Assembly: GCA_016715285.1 (NCBI GenBank)
Contig: JADKAO010000005.1
Coordinates: 186,001 to 250,000, forward strand
Direction of reading: 5' to 3'
Source: Actinomycetales bacterium
GTDB taxonomy: Bacteria; Actinomycetota; Actinomycetes; Actinomycetales; Dermatophilaceae
DNA length: 64,000 nt
Positions within the stretch are counted from its first letter, which is position 1. The number at the start of each line of letters is the position of its first letter. Below, one piece after another: positions 32,017 through 40,900 of the stretch. Made by a program: the position numbers and the translations under genes. The notes beneath the pieces are model-generated. The model saw only the letters and a program-made list of their open reading frames with translations. It did no database searches and had not been told where the DNA came from.

Positions 32017-32840
32017 ACGGTCGCGATGACCGCGTCGAGCATCGCCTCGGTGAGCCGGCCGGTGAAGGTGTTCTGTTGGCTCACGTGGTAGCTCCCGACG
32101 AGCCGGATCAGGCCGTGAGGGGACTCAAGAGTGGCGGTCGCGCCGTGGCCGAACTTCGGGGTCGGTCGCGGCACGCCCCAGCCGAGACGTCGCGCAGCGG
32201 TCAGGGTCGCCGACCAGGCGATCCCGCCGAGCGCGAGGATGGATTCGATTGTCTCGGAAGCGATCTGGAGGTCGCGGTCGAGCCAGGGCGCGCATGTCAC
32301 TCGCTCAGCGCCGGTCGGCTGATTGCCCGGCGGGGCACATCGGACGGTCGCGATAATGCGCACCCCCGTGAGGTGTTGTCCGTCGCCAGCCGCGACGCTC
32401 ACGGGCGAGGACGCGAACCCGGCGCGATGCAGCGCGGCATACAACCAGTCGCCGCTGCGATCCCCAGTGAACATTCGGCCAGTGCGATTGGCCCCATGGG
32501 CCGCGGGCGCGAGCCCCACGACGAGGACGCGCGGCGGCCGGTCGCCGAACCCCGGTCCGGGCCGACCCCAATACGGTTCTCCCGCAAAGGCAGCACGCTT
32601 GGCGACCGCGACGTCTTCGCGCCACTCGACAAGGCGGGGGCAGGCCCGGCATACCGAAATGCACGCATCGAGCGCGGCTGAGTCGGGCGAAGCGGCCGCG
32701 AGGCGGCTCACCTCGGCAGCGTCATGCGCGACCGGAGTATGCCGGGTGGCTGGGTCCCCGGGCCACCCCGTCCCCGGGGCGACCGGCGAGGCGAACGCAC
32801 CGCCGACAACGGGGTGCGGGAGGGCGTCAGCGGGTGGCAA
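32013..32840 (-). CDS. Uracil-DNA glycosylase, family 5 (UdgB-like)
   Basis: Excises uracil or deaminated bases from DNA. Features are CISVCRACPRLVEW, consistent with an Fe-S cluster, VLVVGLAPAAHGANRTGRMF (the active-site loop, with Ala where other families have Asp or Glu), and VGSYHVSQQNTFTGRLT near the C-terminus. The conserved N-terminal text HPVVGGAFASPVAPGTGWPGD must be included, so a start near TTG 32840, overlapping the ppx end by 14 bp, is proposed. A GTG at 32711 would lose it. Confidence 0.85.
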   Translation of the reverse strand: MPPADALPHPVVGGAFASPVAPGTGWPGDPATRHTPVAHDAAEVSRLAAASPDSAALDACISVCRACPRLVEWREDVAVAKRAAFAGEPYWGRPGPGFGDRPPRVLVVGLAPAAHGANRTGRMFTGDRSGDWLYAALHRAGFASSPVSVAAGDGQHLTGVRIIATVRCAPPGNQPTGAERVTCAPWLDRDLQIASETIESILALGGIAWSATLTAARRLGWGVPRPTPKFGHGATATLESPHGLIRLVGSYHVSQQNTFTGRLTEAMLDAVIATV

Positions 32841-33807
32841 GCGAGCGGGCGATGCCGTCGAGGATGTCGTGCTCGGAGGTGATGACCGGGAGGTCCGCAC
32901 CGAGGCCGGTGTCACGGCATACGCGGTCGATCACCCGAGACCACACAAGCGCACCCGCGCCGATGACGTCGACTCGACCGGGGTGCATGTAGCCGAGGGC
33001 TGCACGCTCAGTGCGCGGCATCGCGAGGAGTTCTTCGCAGGCCTGTTGCACCCGGGCTGGCGTCGACGTGGACAGGTGAATCGCCTCCGGGTCGTAAGCC
33101 GACAACCCGAGGACCTGTGCCGTCACCGTCGTCACGCTGCCAGCGAGGCCCACCAAGGTGCGGACGGCGCTGAAGTCGACAACGTCCGCGCCGGCATCGA
33201 TCTCGGCATCGATGTCGGCGATCGCGGCAGCCCGCTGAGCAGACGTTGGGGGGTCGGACTGAAGGTGACGCTCGGTCATCCGGACGCACCCGATGTCGAT
33301 CGACTTGCTGGCCTCGACCGTCGACGTGCCGCGCACGAGCTCAGTCGAGCCACCACCGATGTCGACGACAAGGTAAGGGCCGGGCACCCCCTCAGCGACG
33401 AGGTCACCCGTGGCCCCGAGGAACGACAAGAAGGCCTCTTCAGAACCGGGGATGACCTCGGGAGTCACGTCGAGATCGCCAAAGGTCTGGCGAACCCCTT
33501 CGACAAAATCGCTGGCGTTGCGCGCGTCGCGCGTGGCTGAGGTCGCGACAAAGCGGATCCGCTCCACCGCATACTCGCGGCATTGCTGGGCATAGTCCAC
33601 ACAGACCCCGAGCGTGCGGGCGATAGCAGCCGGGTCGATGATGCCGGTGCGGTCGACGCCATGACCGAGGCGCACAATCTCCATCCGACGGACTTGATCG
33701 GTGATGACCCCAGTCGCGGTGTTGACATCGGCAATCAAAAGGCGCAACGAATTGGTGCCGCAGTCAATGGCGGCCACCCGCACCGTCGAGGGCTGGCGGT
33801 CGGTCAC
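32827..33807 (-). CDS. ppx: Exopolyphosphatase, Ppx/GppA family
   Basis: A 326-residue ASKHA-fold phosphatase acting on polyphosphate or pppGpp. The phosphate motifs AAIDCGTNSLRLLIAD at the start and LVVDIGGGSTELV in the middle are clear. GTG 33807 has GGAG six bases upstream and overlaps the DUF501 stop (GTGA). Short single-domain Ppx proteins of this size are typical of actinobacteria. The order eno-ftsB-DUF501-ppx is conserved in the phylum. Confidence 0.93.
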   Translation of the reverse strand: MTDRQPSTVRVAAIDCGTNSLRLLIADVNTATGVITDQVRRMEIVRLGHGVDRTGIIDPAAIARTLGVCVDYAQQCREYAVERIRFVATSATRDARNASDFVEGVRQTFGDLDVTPEVIPGSEEAFLSFLGATGDLVAEGVPGPYLVVDIGGGSTELVRGTSTVEASKSIDIGCVRMTERHLQSDPPTSAQRAAAIADIDAEIDAGADVVDFSAVRTLVGLAGSVTTVTAQVLGLSAYDPEAIHLSTSTPARVQQACEELLAMPRTERAALGYMHPGRVDVIGAGALVWSRVIDRVCRDTGLGADLPVITSEHDILDGIARSLATR

Positions 33808-34409
33808 AAAAGCTCCTTCGGGGCCAGGGCTTCAAAGTCGTCAGGGGCGTCAGGGGCGACTGGGCCATCAGGGTCCGCAGCAGCGGCCGGGTCCGCTGAC
33901 GAGCAGGGGGTGAGCCACCACGGCTCCAACGCGGCCAGCGCTTCGTCGCCGAACGGGTTGACGCCCGCGCCGGCCGCCAACGAGTGCGCAACGAGGACGT
34001 GGAGGCACTTGACTCGCGTCGGCATTCCTCCTGCCGATATCCCCTCGATCTCGGTGACGTGGCCCAGCTCAGCACGGTCGGCGAGATAACGCTCATGTGC
34101 ACGGTGATAGGCCTCGGCCAATGCGTGATCTCCCACCAGCCGATCCTGCATCGCACGCATCCGCCCATCGCTTTCCAGCGTGCTGATGGCGGAAGTGAGC
34201 CGGGGGCAAGTCGCGTAGTACGTCGTCGGGAAAGGAGTGCCGTCTGGGAGCCGCGGAACGGTGCGCACGACGTCGGGTTGCCCGCACGGACATCGGTGCG
34301 CGACCGCAACCGCACCACGCGGCGCACGCCCGAGCTGGGCGGTCATGGCCGCGAGATCCGCGGTCGACACGTGCCCCAGTAATGGGTCGATGTCGGATGC
34401 CGCAGTCAC
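33804..34409 (-). CDS. DUF501 family protein
   Basis: A 201-residue protein with HRCPCGQPDVVRTVPRLPDGTPFPTTYY (a Cys pair in the first part), then TSAISTLESDGRM and GGMPTRVKCLHVLVAHSLA. These are characteristic of the actinobacterial DUF501 family, always found near ftsB and ppx. The function is unknown; the cysteines may bind metal. The C-terminal 25 residues are a low-complexity Ala/Asp/Pro tail. It starts at GTG 34409 and is coupled to ppx by a four-base overlap. Confidence 0.88.
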   Translation of the reverse strand: MTAASDIDPLLGHVSTADLAAMTAQLGRAPRGAVAVAHRCPCGQPDVVRTVPRLPDGTPFPTTYYATCPRLTSAISTLESDGRMRAMQDRLVGDHALAEAYHRAHERYLADRAELGHVTEIEGISAGGMPTRVKCLHVLVAHSLAAGAGVNPFGDEALAALEPWWLTPCSSADPAAAADPDGPVAPDAPDDFEALAPKELL

Positions 34410-34467
34410 AGGTCAATCGTACCGAGGGGTTGTGAACGCATGGTGACACTGGACCTGACAAGCGGGC

Positions 34468-35109
34468 TCAGGGGGCCGGGGTCGCTCCGGCTGCGGGCCG
34501 ATCGGCGATCCGGACAGATTGCCAGACTTGGCCGTACCACGGGGCTGATGCATCGGCTCGGGGAGCCGCTACGGTCACCCGGGTTGATGTGGGGGCGGTG
34601 GTCGCGTTGGGGTCGATGACGGTATACGACCGGTCCCCCGGCTTCACAAACTTCAGCCGCTCGCGCGCTTGTTGCTCGATGTATGCCGGGTCGGCCCACT
34701 TCTCAGTCTCGGCCTTGAGCGCCTCGACATCCACTTGAGTTTGGGCAACCCGGGCCTCGAGTGCTGCAATCTCGGCGCGTTGTCGGGCCAACGAGCGAGC
34801 CGTGGGCACCAGAGTCACCAGCACGGCAATGCCGACGATCGCGAGCACCGCCCAGCGCAGCCACGCCGATTGCCGACGCTCGTCTGGATAGGACTCTTTA
34901 GCACGTGCCGACACCCCCGGCCGAGATGCCCCGCTCCTCGAGGACGGTCCGGTGTCGGTGCGCCCCGTCGGCCGATCGGCTGCCGTGCGGGTCGTGCGCG
35001 GACCGCTGGATGCCCGGGTCGACCGGGTCGAGCGGGTCGAGCGGGTCGATGCAGACGCCCTCGGGCGGGAGGCTGGGCTTCCCGCCCGAGGGCGTCCGGT
35101 CGTCGTCAT
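34468..35109 (-). CDS. ftsB: Septum formation initiator FtsB/DivIC
   Basis: A bitopic divisome protein of 213 residues. A low-complexity basic N-terminus precedes one membrane helix (WLRWAVLAIVGIAVLVTLV), then a coiled coil (LARQRAEIAALEARVAQTQVDVEALKAETEKW) and the family motif DPAYIEQQARERLKFVKPGD. The N-terminus contains four Arg-Ser-Thr repeats from a 9-bp tandem repeat, and the first codons span a perfect 17-bp inverted repeat, so the true start may lie further in. It lies 31 bp after eno. Confidence 0.88.
   Translation of the reverse strand: MTTTGRPRAGSPASRPRASASTRSTRSTRSTRASSGPRTTRTAADRPTGRTDTGPSSRSGASRPGVSARAKESYPDERRQSAWLRWAVLAIVGIAVLVTLVPTARSLARQRAEIAALEARVAQTQVDVEALKAETEKWADPAYIEQQARERLKFVKPGDRSYTVIDPNATTAPTSTRVTVAAPRADASAPWYGQVWQSVRIADRPAAGATPAP
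35016..35051 (-). repeat. Four 9-bp tandem repeats in ftsB
   Basis: GGGTCGA(GC/CC/TG) is repeated four times and encodes the STRSTRSTRSTR part of the cytoplasmic N-terminus of FtsB. Being in frame, copy changes would be tolerated. Confidence 0.85.
35054..35096 (-). terminator. Perfect 17-bp inverted repeat at the eno/ftsB junction
   Basis: Bases 35054-35070 are the exact reverse complement of 35080-35096, with a nine-base loop. It lies 45 bp after the eno stop on the minus strand, but inside the first 20 codons of ftsB as called. It looks like a partial eno terminator or attenuator of ftsB expression. Confidence 0.6.
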
Positions 35110-35140
35110 GTCACTAGTGTGACTGACGAGGCGGCTGTGA

Positions 35141-36430
35141 CTAGTCGCGGCCCGCCGAGAAGCGCGGGAAAGCTCCGGCACCGGCATACACCGCGGCGTC
35201 GTCGAGTTCTTCCTCGATGCGCAGCAACTGGTTGTACTTCGCGACCCGCTCGGAGCGGGCCGGGGCACCGGTCTTGATCTGGCCGCAGTTGGTCGCCACC
35301 GCGAGGTCGGCGATGGTCACGTCCTCGGTCTCGCCAGAGCGGTGGCTCATCATGCAGCGGTAGCCGCTGCGGTGAGCGAGGTCGACCGCGTCGAGCGTCT
35401 CGGTGAGCGAGCCGATCTGGTTGACCTTGACGAGGAGGGCGTTGGCGGTGCGGGTGTCGATACCGCGCTGCAGCCGCTCCGGGTTGGTGACAAAGAGGTC
35501 GTCACCGACGAGCTGGACCTTGTCGCCGAGGCGGTCGGTGATCGTCTTCCAGCCCGCCCAGTCTTCTTCGTTCATCGGGTCTTCGATCGACACGAGCGGG
35601 TAGGCGTCGACGAGCTCGGCGTAGTAGTCGGTCATCTGCTCCGCGGTCTTGGCCGCGCCCTCGAACTGGTAGGCGCCGTCCTTGTAGAACTCGGTCGCCG
35701 CTACGTCAAGCGCTAGCGCGATCTCCTTGCCGGGCTTGTAGCCAGCAGCCTCAATCGCTTCCATGATGACGTCGAGGGCAGCCCGGTTGCTCTCGAGGTT
35801 GGGGGCGAACCCACCCTCGTCGCCAAGGCCGGTCGACAGGCCACGGTCGTGGAGGACCTTCTTGAGCGCGTGGTAGACCTCAGCGCCCCAGCGGAGGGCC
35901 TCACGGAAGGTTGGCGCACCGATCGGCGCGATCATGAACTCCTGAATGTCGACGTTGGTGTCGGCGTGCGACCCTCCGTTGAGGATGTTCATCATCGGGA
36001 CCGGGAGGATGTGTGCGTTGGGGCCACCGACATAGCGGAAAAGCGGCAGGCCAGCCGAATCGGCGGCCGCGCGCGCCACCGCGAGAGACACGCCGAGGAT
36101 GGCGTTGGCGCCCAGGGCTTCCTTGTTTTTGGTCCCGTCGAGGGCGATCATCTCGGCGTCGATGAGTCGCTGCTCCGAAGCATCGAAGCCCATGACGCGC
36201 TCGTTGATCTCCTCGAGCACCGCGTCGACAGCCTTCTCGACGCCCTTGCCCAGGTAACGCTTCTTGTCGCCATCGCGACGCTCACTGGCCTCGAACGCAC
36301 CGGTCGACGCGCCCGAAGGCACCGCCGCGCGGGCGATCGTGCCGTCGTCGAGAGCGACCTCGACCTCAACCGTGGGGTTGCCTCGCGAGTCGAGGATCTC
36401 GCGGGCGCCGACTGCCTCAATGCTGGCCAC
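35141..36430 (-). CDS. eno: Enolase
   Basis: Glycolytic 2-phosphoglycerate dehydratase of 429 residues. GTG 36430 (VASIEAVGAREILDSRGNPT) has GGAGG eight bases upstream and matches the family start; the frame is open to 36538. The motifs GANAILGVSLAVARA, NGGSHADTNVDIQEFM, GDEGGFAPNL and MMSHRSGETED are all intact. It is the first gene of the eno-ftsB-DUF501-ppx run. Confidence 0.98.
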   Translation of the reverse strand: MASIEAVGAREILDSRGNPTVEVEVALDDGTIARAAVPSGASTGAFEASERRDGDKKRYLGKGVEKAVDAVLEEINERVMGFDASEQRLIDAEMIALDGTKNKEALGANAILGVSLAVARAAADSAGLPLFRYVGGPNAHILPVPMMNILNGGSHADTNVDIQEFMIAPIGAPTFREALRWGAEVYHALKKVLHDRGLSTGLGDEGGFAPNLESNRAALDVIMEAIEAAGYKPGKEIALALDVAATEFYKDGAYQFEGAAKTAEQMTDYYAELVDAYPLVSIEDPMNEEDWAGWKTITDRLGDKVQLVGDDLFVTNPERLQRGIDTRTANALLVKVNQIGSLTETLDAVDLAHRSGYRCMMSHRSGETEDVTIADLAVATNCGQIKTGAPARSERVAKYNQLLRIEEELDDAAVYAGAGAFPRFSAGRD

Positions 36431-36539
36431 TAGGTTTGCCTCCAAGACGTGGGTAACTGGCCAGGCCGGACCCGCCACGCGCACGCGGTGCACCTGCGTC
36501 ACTCGCGCTTGCGAAAGCCGCCGACCGTCGCCTCCCACC

Positions 36540-37238
36540 CTATCCCGCAGCGTTGGTTACGTCCCTGAGAGCAGCCCGCAGAGCAGCGTCAGGATCGTCA
36601 CCTTCGCGGACCATCCGGGCGATGAGTGCAAGAAGTTCAGCTCCCGTTCCCCCAGCGGCAATCGTGGCGGCGACTGCGGAGCTCGGGGCGCCGCCTGCTG
36701 CCCGATCGAGCCGAGAGATCACCTTCGCCGCGCGCGGGAGGGACGGCATACCTGCAGGTATGCCGTCCAGGGGCCCTGAGCGCGCGGCGGGCCCGGGCGC
36801 GCTCGCATCCGTCGCGCTGCTCTTGGCCGCGCGCTCTTGCGCTTTGATGAGTTCCCAATTCGCGGCGACGGCGTCAGGGGTCGCCGCCTCAACGGTCCCG
36901 AAGACGTGGGGGTGACGCCGGCGCAACTTCGCCACCAGCAGGGCAGCGATGTCGTTGATATCGAAGGGTGCGTCGGGGTCGTCCTGACCGATCCGCGCGT
37001 GGAAGACCACTTGGAGCAGCACGTCACCGAGTTCTTCGATCATGTGATCGCGAGCGCCCGACTCGATCGCTTCGGCGGCCTCGTGGGCTTCTTCAAGGAG
37101 ATAGGGCACGAGGGAGGTGTGGGTTTGGGCGGCATCCCACGGGCACCCGCCGGGGGATCGCAACCGATCCATGACTGCGAGCAACTCCAGCAGCGCCGTC
37201 CCCGAGTCGCCACCCGACTCGCGGTCAGCCGGAATCAC
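36540..37238 (-). CDS. mazG: MazG nucleoside triphosphate pyrophosphohydrolase
   Basis: A house-cleaning NTPase. The MazG core has CPWDAAQTHTSLVPYLLEEAHE and EELGDVLLQVVFHARIGQ with the Glu/Asp metal ligands. The C-terminal part (about 150-232) is a degenerate second half. The linker between them (GPLDGIPAGMPSLPRA) is encoded by a 28-bp perfect palindrome made of two GTATGCCG octamers, using a rare ATA codon. It starts at GTG 37238, 5 bp after the SurA-like gene. Confidence 0.9.
   Translation of the reverse strand: MIPADRESGGDSGTALLELLAVMDRLRSPGGCPWDAAQTHTSLVPYLLEEAHEAAEAIESGARDHMIEELGDVLLQVVFHARIGQDDPDAPFDINDIAALLVAKLRRRHPHVFGTVEAATPDAVAANWELIKAQERAAKSSATDASAPGPAARSGPLDGIPAGMPSLPRAAKVISRLDRAAGGAPSSAVAATIAAGGTGAELLALIARMVREGDDPDAALRAALRDVTNAAG
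36741..36768. repeat. 28-bp perfect palindrome formed by two GTATGCCG octamers in mazG
   Basis: GGACGGCATACCTG at 36741-36754 is followed directly by its exact reverse complement to 36768. The centre is the PstI-type hexamer CTGCAG. It lies inside the mazG coding sequence, in the linker region. Confidence 0.9.
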
Positions 37239-37243
37239 CGGAA

Positions 37244-37759
37244 CTACTGGCCGATCGCGGTCGGCGCGGGGGCGGGCACGATCCAGTTGGGGGTCTTCAT
37301 GACGAAGGCCGCTTGCGTGGAGTCGAAGGTGCCAAACCGGGGGTCGACTCGGACGTTGGCTTTGGCGAGCTGGTCAAGCAGGTCTTGCTTGTCGTCGGCC
37401 GTGAGATACGCAACGGCAGTGTTGGCACGCAGGACGTCCTTAGTGAGTTCGCTCGCACCAGGAATCTTGCCCAGTCGGGCGTTGTAGACGTCATCGGGCT
37501 GCCAGGCGCCGAGCTGGGCAACCTTGGCGTTGACGAACGGCGTGAGAATGAGCCACGCCAGCGTGGCCGACTCGGTGACCTTAGGGTCGAGTAGCTGGAT
37601 CTGGGTGGTCGTCTCGGCCAACTGCTTGGTCGTGATCGTCGTCCCCTCAACCTCAGCAGCGACACCGGAGCGACCCGCACCGCTGCACCCAGCCAGGGTA
37701 AGACTCCCAGCAAAGAGGGTCACGCCCACCACAGACGTGCTGATGCGACGAGCGATCAT
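37244..37759 (-). CDS. SurA-like N-terminal domain lipoprotein
   Basis: A 171-residue probable lipoprotein. The signal sequence ends in a lipobox TLAGC with the lipidated Cys at residue 25. The mature part begins VAAEVEGTTITTKQLAETT, the usual start of SurA/PrsA-type chaperones, but no PPIase domain follows. Such short SurA-like lipoproteins lie between mfd and mazG in many actinobacteria. They may assist folding of exported proteins; this is not proven here. Confidence 0.87.
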   Translation of the reverse strand: MIARRISTSVVGVTLFAGSLTLAGCSGAGRSGVAAEVEGTTITTKQLAETTTQIQLLDPKVTESATLAWLILTPFVNAKVAQLGAWQPDDVYNARLGKIPGASELTKDVLRANTAVAYLTADDKQDLLDQLAKANVRVDPRFGTFDSTQAAFVMKTPNWIVPAPAPTAIGQ

Positions 37760-37918
37760 CGACAGGGTCCTTTCGTCACGACAGGTCGGAGCTGGTCATC
37801 GGACGCTTCTGCGGCCGACAACCGGGTGCCACCGATCATTGTGCCGCACCCCATCGGATGCCAGCGCACCGCTGCCGGGAAAACAGCACGCACCACCCTC
37901 ACGCGGGGGTCCTCCAAG

Positions 37919-40900
37919 TCATTCGAGCAAGGTATGCCGCACCACGTCGGCAGCCCATCGAAGGACTGCCTGGTCACGCAGGGGCTGGCCACCCACCCGT
38001 GCGGTCATCGGCTTGGGAACGAGAATGACGTCGAGTGTTTCCTTGACGATTGACCCGGGATAAAGGCGAGCGAGACGCACCCGACGACTGTCGGGAAATT
38101 CCACGGCGCGCACCGGACCGAAGCGGACGAAGTTGCCTTGAACCGAGACGTCGGCGAGCCCGGCCCTGCGAGCCACCGTGCGCAGCCGAGCGACCTCGAA
38201 CAAGTTGATCACCGGCTCCGGCGGCGCGCCGTAACGGTCACGGAGTTCCTCCTCGATCGCCCCGACGCCTGCTTCGTCGGTCACCGACGCCAGCTTCTGA
38301 TAAGCCTCAAGGCGCAGCCGCTCACCCGGGACGTAGTCGTGCGGCAGGTGCGCGTCGACCGGGAGTTCGATCTTGACCTCGGCGGGACCCGTCTCGGCCT
38401 CACCTTTGAAGTTCGCTACCGCCTCGCCGACGAGCCGGACGTAGAGGTCGAAACCCACCCCCTCGATGTGGCCCGACTGCTCGCCGCCGAGCAAGTTGCC
38501 AGCACCACGGATCTCGAGGTCCTTCATCGCCACCGCCATGCCGGCTCCGAGCTCGGTGTGGCTTGCGATGGTTTGCAGGCGGTCATGCGCCGTCTCGGTG
38601 AGCGGTTTCTCGGGCGGGAACAGGAAGTAGGAGTAGGCCCGTTCGCGGCTGCGGCCGACCCGGCCCCGCAATTGATGCAGCTGCGAGAGACCGAGCAGGT
38701 CGGCGCGCTCAACGATCAGCGTGTTGGCATTTGAGATATCGAGGCCGGTCTCGACGATCGTCGTGCAGACGAGGATGTCAAATCGCTTCTCCCAGAAGTC
38801 GATCACGACCTGCTCGAGCTTGCCCTCGCCCATCTTCCCGTGGGCCGTCGCGATCCGCGCCTCGGGGACGAGGTCGCGCAACCGGGCAGCGGCCTTCTCG
38901 ATCGACTGGACCCGGTTGTGGACGTAGAAGACCTGTCCCTCGCGCAGCAACTCTCGCCGCAGCGCCGCGGTGATCTGTTTTTCGTCATAGGCGCCGACGA
39001 ACGTCAGAACGGGGTGTCGCTCCTCGGGAGGGGTTGCGAGAGTGGACATTTCGCGTATGCCGGTCACGGCCATTTCCAGCGTGCGCGGGATGGGTGTAGC
39101 CGACATCGACAGCACGTCGACGGCGGTGCGCATGCCCTTGAGCAGTTCCTTGTGCTCGACTCCGAAGCGCTGCTCTTCATCGATGATGACCAGGCCGAGG
39201 TCTTTGAACTTCACGGCGTCCGTGAGCAGTCGGTGAGTGCCGATCACCACGTCGACCGACCCGTCGGCCAAGCCGGCGACGACCGCTTGCGCCTCTCGGT
39301 CGGATTGGAATCGAGACAGCGACTTCACCACGACCGGGAATGGCGCATATCGCTCGGCGAAGGTTTGTTGGTGTTGCTGCACCAACAGGGTCGTCGGCAC
39401 GAGCACGGCCACCTGCTTGCCGTCCTGCACCGCTTTGAACGCGGCTCGCACCGCGATCTCGGTCTTGCCGTACCCGACGTCGCCGCAAATGAGGCGGTCC
39501 ATCGGGACCTCGCGTTCCATGTCGGCCTTGACCTCGTCGATGGACGACAGCTGGTCGGGCGTCTCGACATAGGCAAACGCATCCTCGAGCTCCCGTTGCC
39601 AGGGTGTGTCCGGGGCAAACGGGTGCCCCTTCGAGGCCATCCGCGCCGAATAGAGCTTGATGAGGTCCGCGGCGATCTGCTTGACGTGCTTGCGAGCCCG
39701 AGCCTTGGTCTGAGCCCAGTCCGAACCCCCGAGCCGGTGCAGGGTGGGTGCTTCGCCGCCAACGTATTTGGTCACCTGGTCGAGTTGATCGGTCGGCACG
39801 TAGAGCCGGTCTCCCGGCTGTCCCCGTTTGCTGGCGGCATACTCCAGGACGACGTACTCACGGGTGGCGCCCCCGACAGTGCGCTGCATCATCTCGACGA
39901 AACGGCCCACACCGTGCTGCTCGTGGACGACGTAGTCCCCTGGCCGTAGCGCGAGAGGGTCGACCTGAGCCCGGCGCCGGGACGGCATCCGGCGCATGTC
40001 TCGGGTCGAGGAACCCTGCCCCTGCCCGCCCGTGAGGTCGGCTTCGGTGACCACGACGAAACTGGACGCGGCATCGACGAAGCCAAAACCCAGAGCCCCC
40101 GTGGTGACCAAGGCGATCGACGAGACCGGTGCGAGGTCCTCAGCTGCCAGCCGCGCCGGTATGCCGTGCTCCCCCAGGACCTCGACCACACGTCGAGCGA
40201 GGCCGGGCCCTTCAGTCACGACATAGACGTGGGTGCCCTCCGCGAGCCAGTCACGAATACTGCTCACCGCGGCCTCGGTGTCGCCGCGATAGCGGGGCGT
40301 ATCCCGGAGTCCGAGATCGAGGGTCACCTCCTCGTCGTCGGCGTCATCAGCCGCCTCGGCGAGCTCGCTGTCAGCCGCGAACGGCGACAAGTCCCACCAC
40401 GGCATACCCCGTTCGTGGGCTTGGCCACGCAGGTGAGGGATCGCGTAATAGGACCCCTGACCGAGGATTGCGCGCAAGTCAACTGGGACGGCGCTGCCTG
40501 CTGCAGCCGACGACCAACTCGCCTCCAGGAACTCCTCACTCGTCGCGACCAGATCTCGCGCCCGCAGCCGGATGCGTTCGGGATCGCAGGTGATCACCCG
40601 ACTCGTTTCGGGCAGCACCGAGATGAGGCTCTGGAGGTCGTCCCCTACCAGAGCCGGCGTGAGTGACTCCATGCCTTCGACCGCGATGCCAGCCGCCACC
40701 TTGGTGAGCAGATCCGCGATGCCGGGGAGTCGATCGGCAAGGGCTGCGGCCCGTTCGCGCACGGACGGGGTGAGCAGGAGTTCGCGACAGGGAGGCGCCC
40801 ACAGGCCGTGCTGCGCGATCTCCAGCGAGCGCTGGTCAGCGACCCGGAACCACCGGATCTCCTCCACGGTGTCGCCCCAGAACTCCACCCGCAGCGGGTG

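Noticed and set aside
38840..39949. 369-codon plus-strand frame opposite mfd
   Set aside because: Antisense to the helicase motifs of mfd; no start signal or domain.
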